Source of the DNA: Desulfuromonas soudanensis
GTDB taxonomy: Bacteria > Desulfobacterota > Desulfuromonadia > Desulfuromonadales > WTL
Length of the DNA stretch: 64,000 nt
Direction of reading: 5' to 3'
Assembly (NCBI RefSeq): GCF_001278055.1
Contig: NZ_CP010802.1
Coordinates: 2,023,504 to 2,087,503 of the forward strand
The notes under the pieces are model-generated. The model ran no database searches and had not been told where the DNA came from. It worked only from the letters and a program-made list of their open reading frames with translations. Below, in pieces: positions 11,796 through 18,447 of this stretch. How positions within the stretch are numbered: the stretch's first letter is position 1; each line of letters starts with the position of its first letter. The translations under genes and the position numbers were made by a program.

Positions 11796-12272
11796 ATGTC
11801 CAGCTCGATTCCCATGACCCGTGAAGGCTATCAGCGCCTGCAGGAGGAACTCAAGCGGCGCGTCCGCGTTGATCGCCCCAAGGTTGTTCAAGACATAGCC
11901 GAAGCTCGGGCCCATGGTGACCTCTCTGAAAACGCCGAATACGACGCTGCCAAAGAAAGGCAGGGTTTTGTCGAGGGGCGCATCAAGGAGCTCAATGACA
12001 AGATTGCCCGGGCCCAGGTGATCAACCCGGCCGAACTCGATACCGACAAGGTGGTGTTCGGCGCCAAGGTCACCCTCTTCGATGTCGATTCCGGCACTGA
12101 AGTCACCTACCAGATCGTCGGCGAAGACGAGGCCGACCTCAAGGACGGCAAGATCTCGGTCACCTCCCCCGTCGGAAAAGCCCTGATCGGTCACCGCCTC
12201 GACGACGAAGTGCGGATAAAGGTCCCTTCCGGGCTGAAAGTCTATGAAGTCATCGACATCAAATACGAATAA
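11796..12272 (+). CDS. greA: Transcript cleavage/elongation factor GreA
   Basis: The 158-aa protein has the GreA start (IPMTREGYQRLQEELKRR), a charged N-terminal coiled coil whose tip carries the acidic DLSENAEYDAAKE segment used to reach into RNA polymerase, and a C-terminal FKBP-like domain (VTLFDVDSGTEVTYQIVGEDEADL, then SPVGKALIGHRLDDEV). It rescues backtracked polymerase. A typical AAGAGGAAAAG ribosome site precedes ATG 11796. The next gene starts 21 nt downstream. Confidence 0.97.
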   Translation: MSSSIPMTREGYQRLQEELKRRVRVDRPKVVQDIAEARAHGDLSENAEYDAAKERQGFVEGRIKELNDKIARAQVINPAELDTDKVVFGAKVTLFDVDSGTEVTYQIVGEDEADLKDGKISVTSPVGKALIGHRLDDEVRIKVPSGLKVYEVIDIKYE

Positions 12273-12293
12273 TTGATCGAAAGGAGATCAAAA

Positions 12294-12497
12294 ATGAGCC
12301 AGAAAATCACCAAGGATATGACCTTTCACCAGATCCTGCAGATGAGTCCCGAAGTCGCCAAGGTCCTCGGCAAGTACAACCTCGGCTGTATCGGTTGCAT
12401 GGGTGCCATGCGCGAAACCCTGGAACAGGGTGCCACCGCTCACGGCGTCGACGTCAATGACATCCTCCGCGATCTCAACGCCATATTCGGCGAATAA
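12294..12497 (+). CDS. DUF1858 / hybrid-cluster-protein-associated redox disulfide peptide (67 aa)
   Basis: The small protein has the DUF1858 fold signature: ITKDMTFHQILQMSPEVAKVLGKYNLGCIGC, with a CxxC pair (CIGC) at about residues 34-37, then ETLEQGATAHGVDVNDILRDLN. The family is found alone or fused to redox proteins, often in anaerobes, and is thought to act as a thiol redox or small-molecule binding module; its exact role is not established. AAGGAG precedes ATG 12294. It sits between greA and recG with short gaps, so it is probably co-transcribed. Confidence 0.85.
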   Translation: MSQKITKDMTFHQILQMSPEVAKVLGKYNLGCIGCMGAMRETLEQGATAHGVDVNDILRDLNAIFGE

Positions 12498-12509
12498 AGG
12501 GGAGGGGAG

Positions 12510-14663
12510 GTGCCCCTGACCCCATCCTACCTGCGCAGCCGCGAACTTTTAGCCACCCCCCTGGAGCAAATCCGGGGGGTCGGTCCGCGCATTCTCGAAA
12601 AACTTCGTCGACTCGGTCTCAGTACCGTTGAAGACGCCCTCTACACTCTCCCCTTCCGCTACGAAGACCGCAGACAGATCCGCAAGATCGCCGAGTTGCG
12701 CAATGGACTCCGCGAGGTTTTCTGCGGCGAAATCCTTGCGTCCGGCGAAGCCGTCACCCCCCGATCCCGCAAAAAAATCTTTGAAGTCATCGTCGGAGAC
12801 GGTTCCGGACGGTTGTCCCTCAAGTGGTTTCATTACCGCAAGGAGTGGATGACAAAGCGCTTCTCCGTCGGCCAGAAGGCCGTTTTTATCGGTGAAGTTA
12901 AGTTCTTCGGCCCGATGCGCGAGGTCCACCACCCCGATGTGGAGCCATTGGGGGAGGGGGGGGGAGGCTGCGATCCGGCATCGGCCGACCCCTTAAGTTT
13001 CGGTCGTATCCTCCCCATTTACCCTCTGACCGAAGGGTTGAATCAGAAGGGAGTCCGCAAGATCTGGAAGGATCTGGTCGATCGTTTCGCCCCGGTCGCC
13101 GTCTCCCCCATCCCTCCCCGTTTTCTCGGCGCCCGCCGGTTGATCCCTCTGGGAGAAGCCCTGCAGCAGGTCCACTGGCCCGATGGACAGACTTCCCTCG
13201 AGGACCTTGAAGCCGGCCGCGATTCGGCCCGCCGGACCCTGGTTTACGACGAATTCTTCTTTCTCGAGCTCGGCCTCGCCCTGAAACGCCGCGGCATCGT
13301 ACTGGAAAAGGGGATCCCCTTTCAGGTCACTCACCGCTACACCAAACCTCTGGCCGAACTTCTTCCCTATCGTCTCACCGATGCCCAGCGTCGGGTTCTG
13401 GGAGAGATCAAGCGCGACCTCATGGCGCCCCACCCCATGCACCGCCTGTTGCAGGGGGATGTCGGCAGCGGCAAAACCATCGTCGCCCTGATGAGCGCAC
13501 TGCTGGCCATCGAAAACGAAACCCAGGTCGCCGTCGTCGCCCCCACCGAAATTCTTGTCGATCAGCACTTTCTTCAATTTGCCCACTGGCTCTCGGCGCT
13601 CGGTCTGAAGGCGGCGGTCCTCAAGGGATCGACGACCGCCAAAGCCCGCCGTCAGACTCTGGAGGATATCCGCAGCGGCGCGGTCAACCTGGTGGTCGGC
13701 ACCCACGCCGTCCTCCAGGAAGGAGTGGAATTCAAGCGCCTTGGATTGGGGATCATCGACGAACAGCACCGCTTCGGAGTCCGGCAGAGAGGCGTCCTGC
13801 GTCACAAGGGGGAGGGGCCCCACATCCTTGTGATGACCGCCACACCCATTCCGCGCACCCTCTCTTTGACCCTCTATGGCGACCTGGCTCTCTCGGTCAT
13901 CGACCAGTTGCCACCGGGCCGCACCCCCGTCGAAACCCGGATCATCGAGGAGAAAAACCGCTCGCAGGCCTACGCCCTCATCGACCGGGAACTGGCCGCA
14001 GGCCGCCAGGCCTATGTCGTTTACCCATTGGTTGAAGATTCGGAGAAAAGCGACCTCAAGGCGGCCAGTGAAGGTGCGGAATTCTTACAAAAAACCATAT
14101 TCGCGGGACGCGTTGTCGGCCTGTTGCACGGCAGGATGAAGAGCGACGAGAAGGAGGGGGTGATGGCCGCCTTCAACCGCGGGGAGATCGATGTTCTGGT
14201 CTCGACGACGGTCATTGAAGTCGGGGTCGACGTCCCCAATGCTACGGTGATGATGATCGAGCACGGCGAACGCTTCGGTCTGGCTCAGCTCCACCAGTTG
14301 AGAGGACGGGTAGGGCGGGGAGCGGAAAAAAGTTATTGCCTGCTCATGCGCTCGCTCCAGTGCAGCGCGGAAGGTTCCCGGCGTTTGCAGGTCATGACCG
14401 AGACAAACGACGGTTTTCGCATCGCCGAGGCCGATCTGGAGATCCGGGGGCCGGGGGAGTTTCTCGGCACTCGCCAATCCGGCGTCCCCGATTTTCGTGT
14501 CGCCAATCTCCTCAGGGACGGAAGGATCCTCGAAGAGGCCAGAGAAGATGCCTTTTCCGTCGCCCAAAACCCTGAATTTCTTCGTGGCGATGACTTTGCC
14601 GATCTGCGTCAGGCCCTTCAGGACCGCTGGGGGAACCGCCTGGAGCTGGCCAGCATCGGCTGA
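12510..14663 (+). CDS. recG: ATP-dependent DNA helicase RecG
   Basis: The 717-aa product starts with GTG 12510 directly after GGGGAGGGGAG. The N-terminal wedge/OB part (TPLEQIRGVGPRILEKLRRLGL) is followed by superfamily 2 helicase motifs: Walker A GDVGSGKT, DEQHRFGV (the DEAH-type box as DEQH), TATPIPRTL, and the RecG-specific QLHQLRGRVGRG. RecG remodels stalled replication forks and D-loops. It sits 12 nt after the DUF1858 gene. Length is slightly above average because of a Gly/Pro insertion near residues 148-155. Confidence 0.96.
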   Translation: MPLTPSYLRSRELLATPLEQIRGVGPRILEKLRRLGLSTVEDALYTLPFRYEDRRQIRKIAELRNGLREVFCGEILASGEAVTPRSRKKIFEVIVGDGSGRLSLKWFHYRKEWMTKRFSVGQKAVFIGEVKFFGPMREVHHPDVEPLGEGGGGCDPASADPLSFGRILPIYPLTEGLNQKGVRKIWKDLVDRFAPVAVSPIPPRFLGARRLIPLGEALQQVHWPDGQTSLEDLEAGRDSARRTLVYDEFFFLELGLALKRRGIVLEKGIPFQVTHRYTKPLAELLPYRLTDAQRRVLGEIKRDLMAPHPMHRLLQGDVGSGKTIVALMSALLAIENETQVAVVAPTEILVDQHFLQFAHWLSALGLKAAVLKGSTTAKARRQTLEDIRSGAVNLVVGTHAVLQEGVEFKRLGLGIIDEQHRFGVRQRGVLRHKGEGPHILVMTATPIPRTLSLTLYGDLALSVIDQLPPGRTPVETRIIEEKNRSQAYALIDRELAAGRQAYVVYPLVEDSEKSDLKAASEGAEFLQKTIFAGRVVGLLHGRMKSDEKEGVMAAFNRGEIDVLVSTTVIEVGVDVPNATVMMIEHGERFGLAQLHQLRGRVGRGAEKSYCLLMRSLQCSAEGSRRLQVMTETNDGFRIAEADLEIRGPGEFLGTRQSGVPDFRVANLLRDGRILEEAREDAFSVAQNPEFLRGDDFADLRQALQDRWGNRLELASIG

Positions 14664-14806
14664 TTCCTTATGTTCAACTGCGTGTTATGACAGCATACCG
14701 AGTCGACATCGGGTTGCACTTGTCCAGATGTCTAATGACGACCGTGTTTTTTTTTGCTACGAGGGAGGCAACCGCGTACTCCTTTATACGAAAGGCAGGT
14801 GCAACC

Positions 14807-16135
14807 ATGGCATGGCGCAATCGCTTGACCGGGCTGTTAATTCTTTTCACCTTGGGCTGCACTCCCATGATGTATGGTGTTTCGCTAGAAACCTGGGAAA
14901 GCCTCAATGAGGCTCAGCGTCTCGAAACAATCGACGGCTACAATCAGAGGCAGGTCGCCCTGCAGCAGGCCCGGGCCAAAGCGGCTCGATCGAGGGCGGC
15001 GGCCCTCGAGCTGCAGCGACAGCGCGAATCCGAAGAGGACCGGTTACGCCAGGTGCGGGTCGACGCCGTCTATCGCGGCGAAGGACATTACGGTGACCTG
15101 CTGAGAATTACCATTGCCGGAGGGGATCTGAATTTCTCCGGCAAACAGAGGCCTTACGATTCCCTGTCATTCAAGATTGCCGAAGGGGAAATCAAGAGCC
15201 TGCAGGTCACCGGCGATAAACGACGGCGGGCCACCCTCGTCGTCAGCTACCTGGATGGCACCCTGATCATCGACGATCCTTCGGCCAAAGGGAGGCGTCA
15301 TGGTGGGATCAGGCTCGGTTATGATCCCTCTTGGGGGCAGGGCAAAACCTATACAGGGCTTGTCAGTGACGGACCGCTACGCCTCCGGGGAGCCGAGATC
15401 GCCATACAGATCGCCAGCCAACACCCACCGGTCGCAGAGAATAAACAACCCCAGATCATCATCATACAGAATCCGTCACCGCCGCAAACGATCATTGTCA
15501 GGGACCACTTGAGAAAACCCTCTGATCAGAGGATTATCGAAGTCAATAATCCTCCATCTAAGGACCCCCGGAGAAAATCCCCAATGGGGCCAGTGAACGC
15601 CGCCGATCCTTCCGCGGAGGTTGGAAAAGATCATCACCGCCCCGGAAGGGAGTTCCATTCCGGAGAAGAGAAACGCGAGGGGAAAGAAACCCGTATCGTA
15701 GAAAAGGGCGTTGGGCAGGAGAATCAACGCTCTCCCGGACAGACGGACCCTAGGCTGGACCCTCAGGGCCCGAGGCATGGGACCGGCCAATCGGAGTTTC
15801 TAGGTGGAAAGCCCCTCAAAGTCACTCTGCACCCGAGGGGGAAGGGGAAAGGATTGCGGGAAATCCTGAGGCCGATCGTCTTTGCGATTCGTGCGGGGGA
15901 GAACCTGCAAATTCCCCTGGAAAGTGAACAGGGGGCGACAAAACTCCTTCTGGTCGGCTATCAGGAGGGAGTCTTGTATGTCGACGGCGACCCCTCAAGG
16001 CGATGGAAGCAGAGCAAGGCGACCGCGCTGACATATGATGAAACGTGGACAAAGGGCCGCAGATACAAAATCTCCACAGAGGGACCCGCCAGAATGAGGG
16101 ACTGCGAAATCTTCATCCAGGAAACCTCTGACTAA
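14807..16135 (+). CDS. Lipoprotein with two related beta-rich domains joined by a disordered linker (442 aa)
   Basis: ATG 14807 (AAAGGCAGG upstream) begins a lipoprotein signal, MAWRNRLTGLLILFTLGC, with the lipidated Cys at residue 18. Residues ~33-85 are a charged coiled coil. Residues ~84-202 and ~333-442 are two related domains sharing a Y-x-(D/E)-G-x-L-x-(I/V)-D pattern (YLDGTLIIDD versus YQEGVLYVDG), then a YD-x-(S/T)-W-x-x-G-(K/R)-x-Y element and a C-terminal RxxEIxIQ / RDCEIFIQ strand. Between them lies a Pro/Lys/Glu-rich linker of about 130 residues. No known family is recognised; an envelope structural role is a guess. The terminator at 16164 ends the unit. Confidence 0.7.
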   Translation: MAWRNRLTGLLILFTLGCTPMMYGVSLETWESLNEAQRLETIDGYNQRQVALQQARAKAARSRAAALELQRQRESEEDRLRQVRVDAVYRGEGHYGDLLRITIAGGDLNFSGKQRPYDSLSFKIAEGEIKSLQVTGDKRRRATLVVSYLDGTLIIDDPSAKGRRHGGIRLGYDPSWGQGKTYTGLVSDGPLRLRGAEIAIQIASQHPPVAENKQPQIIIIQNPSPPQTIIVRDHLRKPSDQRIIEVNNPPSKDPRRKSPMGPVNAADPSAEVGKDHHRPGREFHSGEEKREGKETRIVEKGVGQENQRSPGQTDPRLDPQGPRHGTGQSEFLGGKPLKVTLHPRGKGKGLREILRPIVFAIRAGENLQIPLESEQGATKLLLVGYQEGVLYVDGDPSRRWKQSKATALTYDETWTKGRRYKISTEGPARMRDCEIFIQETSD

Positions 16136-16163
16136 TACCCGGACCAATAGGGAATTCTTTCGA

Positions 16164-16195
16164 GTCCGGTGGTTCCTTGAACCGCCGGACTTTTT
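16164..16195 (+). terminator. Rho-independent terminator
   Basis: Arms 16164-16174 and 16180-16190 form an 11-bp stem (one U-G), loop CCTTG, followed by five T residues. It is the last + strand host feature before the dif-associated element. Confidence 0.9.
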
Positions 16196-16219
16196 GAACC
16201 CACGTTTCCCTCAAGCTCA

Positions 16220-16254
16220 AAATCCTAGTTTACATAATATATCTAGTAGGGTTT
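16220..16254. repeat. Left dif-like att site (degenerate XerC arm)
   Basis: It shares 25 identical bases with the right copy. The XerD arm AGTTTACATAA is at 16227-16237, the centre TATATC at 16238-16243, and the following 11 nt (TAGTAGGGTTT) do not resemble a XerC arm. Hybrid sites of this kind are expected on one side of a Xer-integrated element. Confidence 0.75.
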
Positions 16255-16304
16255 TCCCACAAATGAGAAAAACTAATGAAGGGGAGGGGAGGCAACCAGG
16301 GGGG

Positions 16305-16333
16305 TTGACAAAGATGGTCGTATTACATAAAAT
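16305..16333 (+). promoter_or_regulatory. Strong sigma-70 promoter inside the element
   Basis: TTGACA 16305-16310 and TAAAAT 16328-16333 with a 17-nt spacer. No open reading frame starts downstream; the transcript would run into the hairpin cluster at 16386 and beyond. Confidence 0.8.
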
Positions 16334-16339
16334 CACAAG

Positions 16340-16484
16340 AGAAATCCCCTGTTTCTGTGAGAGGTTACGGGCGGATTTGTTTAACCGAAGCCCGGAGCTG
16401 TAACTCTGGGCTTCGTCTTTTTGAGCCTCCCTGAGCTGTAACTCAGGGGGGCTTTTCTAATGAGGGCGGAACTGTAATTCCGGC
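16340..16484 (+). ncRNA. Candidate structured small RNA with three CTGTAA-loop hairpins
   Basis: Starting just after a consensus promoter are three consecutive hairpins with the same six-base loop CTGTAA. H1 has a 12-bp stem (16386-16397/16404-16415) followed by TCTTTTT. H2 has an 11-bp stem (16425-16435/16442-16452) followed by TTTTC. H3 has a 5-bp perfect core (16467-16471/16478-16482). Stem bases differ between the copies in a compensating way (for example G-U, U-A, G-C at the same position; G-C, G-C, A-U at the loop-closing pair) while the loop stays fixed. H1 and H2 could both terminate transcription. The 3' end and the function are unknown; an untranslated regulator of the element is inferred. 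Confidence 0.6.
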
Positions 16485-16504
16485 ATCTCTAATTAGAGAA
16501 AAGG

Positions 16505-16741
16505 CTACTTTCTGTCTGGATCATTTTCCTTGAGCATGAGATCGAGTTTCAATTCCTCGAGGGCCGTCATGTCCTCGTGAGGTTCGCAGCCTAAGTAATC
16601 ATCCAAGTCGGTAAGACACCTGTTCAGGTAAAAGGAAAGATACCCGACGGGAAAATCACGTTCTCTGAGAAGCTCGCTTACCCTGTCGAACTGTTCAGCG
16701 TTGACGGTGATGGAAACTCGCTTTTTACCTTGCTTTGCCAT
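16505..16741 (-). CDS. Ribbon-helix-helix (CopG/Arc-like) DNA-binding protein (78 aa)
   Basis: ATG at 16741 follows AAGGGG. The start KKRVSITVNAEQFDRVSELLRERD has the pattern of an RHH beta-strand (residues ~7-15) followed by two helices, and the C terminus is acidic (ALEELKLDLMLKENDPDRK). RHH proteins of small replicons repress their own gene or rep through tandem operators, and two 11-bp tandem repeats lie in its own promoter region (16777-16798). Copy-number or autoregulatory control of the element is therefore likely but inferred. Transcribed leftward, it is the last gene of the element on this strand. Confidence 0.65.
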   Translation of the reverse strand: MAKQGKKRVSITVNAEQFDRVSELLRERDFPVGYLSFYLNRCLTDLDDYLGCEPHEDMTALEELKLDLMLKENDPDRK

Positions 16742-16773
16742 GTTGGCCCCTTGTGTTGTGTAGGATGGATGTC

Positions 16774-16803
16774 AATATGCAGCACCTATGCAGCACCTGT
16801 CAA
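16774..16803 (-). promoter_or_regulatory. Promoter of the RHH gene with tandem operator repeats
   Basis: On the - strand, TTGACA (16798-16803) and CATATT (16774-16779) have an 18-nt spacer. The spacer holds two abutting copies of an 11-bp unit, ATGCAGCACCT on the + strand, at 16777-16787 and 16788-16798. A repressor bound there would block RNA polymerase. Confidence 0.65.
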
Positions 16804-16964
16804 GATTATTCGAAGTAGGAGAGGGGGGGGTGACGCGATTTCGTAATACTACCAAGGAGGGCCGGGGAGTTACCGTAATACGGAAAAAGGGGTCTTCATG
16901 CCCTGGGCGTCCTGATCGGGTGAATTGGCCGACACTCCACCGGGAGACGCAGGCAGAACGGAAC

Positions 16965-17010
16965 AAGCCAAGGTCGACGAGCGCTAAAATCTTGCGCTCG
17001 ACCTTGGCTT
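16965..17010. repeat. Long inverted repeat, candidate rolling-circle origin
   Basis: AAGCCAAGGTCGA (16965-16977) plus GCGC (16981-16984) pair perfectly with GCGC (16994-16997) plus TCGACCTTGGCTT (16998-17010), with a 3-nt bulge CGA and 9-nt loop TAAAATCTT. No T-run follows on either strand, which argues against a terminator. In a replicon with an HUH Rep such a cruciform could be the double- or single-strand origin. Confidence 0.55.
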
Positions 17011-17056
17011 ATTCCTGCCAGCTAATCGCCTTCGGCTCTTGCTCCCCGTGGATCGT

Positions 17057-17221
17057 CTACCGTTCGTCGTATGGTTCGAGACGGTACAAATCACGGAGAG
17101 TGCCGACTTGACGAAGCACAGATCCATGAACAGGGCATACCATCCCTAAGTCGAAAGCTGTTTTCTCTCTGAAGTGGATACAGTTGGAGCACTTGTAAAT
17201 TTTTTCGTTGTAATCAACCAT
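17057..17221 (-). CDS. Small zinc-ribbon-like protein (54 aa) downstream of Rep
   Basis: ATG 17221 is preceded by AAAAGGAGGG and overlaps the rep stop codon by 8 nt, so translation is likely coupled. The sequence has CSNC (residues 11-14) and CPVH (29-32), a Cx2C...Cx2H pair spaced like a small zinc finger, inside MVDYNEKIYKCSNC and LGMVCPVHGSVL. No family name is recognised. Small nucleic-acid-binding partners are common next to rolling-circle initiators; that role is inferred. Confidence 0.6.
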   Translation of the reverse strand: MVDYNEKIYKCSNCIHFREKTAFDLGMVCPVHGSVLRQVGTLRDLYRLEPYDER

Positions 17222-18209
17222 GATTCCCTCCTTTTTTAGTATTACAGAAATACCGCTCAATTTGCTTGTAAGCCGCCGCACCCTGCAAAATAGTGTAGGA
17301 ACCGTGGGGCGCTCTTTTCCTGAATCGTGAATACCCGCCTGTTTGCTTCTCTGCGAGTCTCCCAAGCCAACGAATAACAGTAGATTGACCGCCGTAGATT
17401 TCGCCGGTGTCCTGGTCAACATTGGCGGCCCCGTCCAGATCATCGAGGGGGATCTCCACCGGCTCAGGTTCCAAGCCGCGAGAGTTGCCCCAGAAGCGGC
17501 CGAAGCCGTGGTAGCCGTCGGGTATGGCCTTCTGTGCTTCTTTGTCCAGGTACTTGCAGAGATAGGAGCCCGTCCCCATGTCCCAGGTGATCCAATTGCG
17601 CTGATCCTGATGGAAGCGGAGGGCTTTAGCGTCTCCCGGGGAGGTAATCCGGCACCATGCCTCAGCCAGCTTGAGCCGGGTTTCTTCATCGGGGGGAACG
17701 GTCAGGAAAACGTGGTAGTGGGGGGCGTTTCGCTTCTGGAACTCCAGCAGCCAGAGATAGCCGACGCCGGGAATGATCCGCCGTACAGCAGTCAGCCAGG
17801 CGTTGAGATGTGCCTTTGATGTACGACCATCGACGGGCCATTGATCGTGATAGGTCAGGCCGAACTGTGAGACGAGAGCGGGAAAGGCGTTGACGGCCCG
17901 GAAGCGGAGCCGGCGGCGAGATCCTGCGGAGAAGGAACCGATCCAGGAGCCGGAGCGGTCAGGGGGAGTCTGGTCCGGATTTCCTTGACCTGGACGCTTT
18001 ACACGAAGGGAAACGGGGAAGAGTTCAAGGCGATTCTGTTGAGATATGGAAGTAGTAACAAGCGGGGATTGCCCATGGGACGTTGCTCCTAACGGAGCAC
18101 CTCCGACGCCGATACCGGCGACGGCCCGTTGTGCTTCAGTACGCCCGAGGGGATGCAACCCCCCGGGGCGATCTGTCGCACAACTCAGCGGAGGAGAGGA
18201 AGTTACCAT
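17214..18209 (-). CDS. HUH-endonuclease rolling-circle replication initiator (331 aa)
   Basis: The three Rep motifs are visible in order: motif I QFGLTYHDQWP (~115-125), the HUH metal motif PHYHVF with His164 and His166, and the catalytic tyrosine motif GSYLCKYLDKEAQK with Tyr216/Tyr220. Such enzymes nick the origin, stay covalently bound to the 5' end and start rolling-circle replication. ATG 18209 overlaps the stop of the upstream 72-aa gene (ATGGTAA), supporting this start even though the first ~90 residues are Pro/Gly/Ser-rich and unlike usual Rep N termini. The C terminus (after ~250) is poorly conserved. It acts on the element's own DNA. Confidence 0.8.
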   Translation of the reverse strand: MVTSSPPLSCATDRPGGLHPLGRTEAQRAVAGIGVGGAPLGATSHGQSPLVTTSISQQNRLELFPVSLRVKRPGQGNPDQTPPDRSGSWIGSFSAGSRRRLRFRAVNAFPALVSQFGLTYHDQWPVDGRTSKAHLNAWLTAVRRIIPGVGYLWLLEFQKRNAPHYHVFLTVPPDEETRLKLAEAWCRITSPGDAKALRFHQDQRNWITWDMGTGSYLCKYLDKEAQKAIPDGYHGFGRFWGNSRGLEPEPVEIPLDDLDGAANVDQDTGEIYGGQSTVIRWLGRLAEKQTGGYSRFRKRAPHGSYTILQGAAAYKQIERYFCNTKKGGNHG

Positions 18210-18289
18210 CCGTAAGTCTCCCTGGAGAAGACTTCACAGAAGGCCAGCTGCGCAATGGTGGAACGCTGGAGAAGTTCAAGGCGATACTG
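18022..18289. repeat. 17-bp direct repeat (one mismatch) within the element
   Basis: AGTTCAAGGCGATWCTG occurs at 18022-18038 and 18273-18289. On the - strand both copies encode RLEL, once in the 72-aa protein and once in the unusual N-terminal part of Rep, suggesting a partial duplication. Confidence 0.5.
18084..18099. repeat. Perfect small hairpin TGCTCC-TAAC-GGAGCA
   Basis: A 6-bp stem (18084-18089/18094-18099) with loop TAAC lies inside the N-terminal rep coding part. It is another possible Rep nick or landing site. Confidence 0.4.
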
Positions 18290-18421
18290 GGAGGGGATCT
18301 TGCGAAGGTATCGAGCGGCCAGTTTTGACCGTTCGACATTGGTTAAGCTGTCGACGTAGAAATGGAGTTTTTCCAGTCGGGCCCGGACCTCAGCCGCGAC
18401 ACGTTCACCGGGAGTGGTCAT
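18203..18421 (-). CDS. Helical hypothetical protein, first gene of the rep operon (72 aa)
   Basis: ATG 18421 to TAA 18203. The sequence is entirely charged and helical (ERVAAEVRARLEKLHFYV, ERSKLAARYLRKIPSQYRLE). I recognise no family. It ends with TGGTAA overlapping the rep ATG by 7 nt, the classic arrangement for translational coupling, so its translation probably sets the rate of Rep synthesis. It begins 27 nt inside the right att repeat, so it is the outermost gene of the element. It could be a small copy-control or DNA-binding protein; that is a guess from position. Confidence 0.55.
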   Translation of the reverse strand: MTTPGERVAAEVRARLEKLHFYVDSLTNVERSKLAARYLRKIPSQYRLELLQRSTIAQLAFCEVFSRETYGW

Positions 18422-18447
18422 GGCTGACCGCCCACGGATAACGGATT

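Noticed and set aside
16386-16484. Loops CTGTAA look like tRNA-Tyr anticodon arms
   Set aside because: No acceptor, D or T arms accompany them, the loop is 6 nt, and there are three copies. I treat them as hairpins of their own kind.
16386-16484. Possible CRISPR array
   Set aside because: Only three imperfect units, no equal-length unique spacers, no cas genes.
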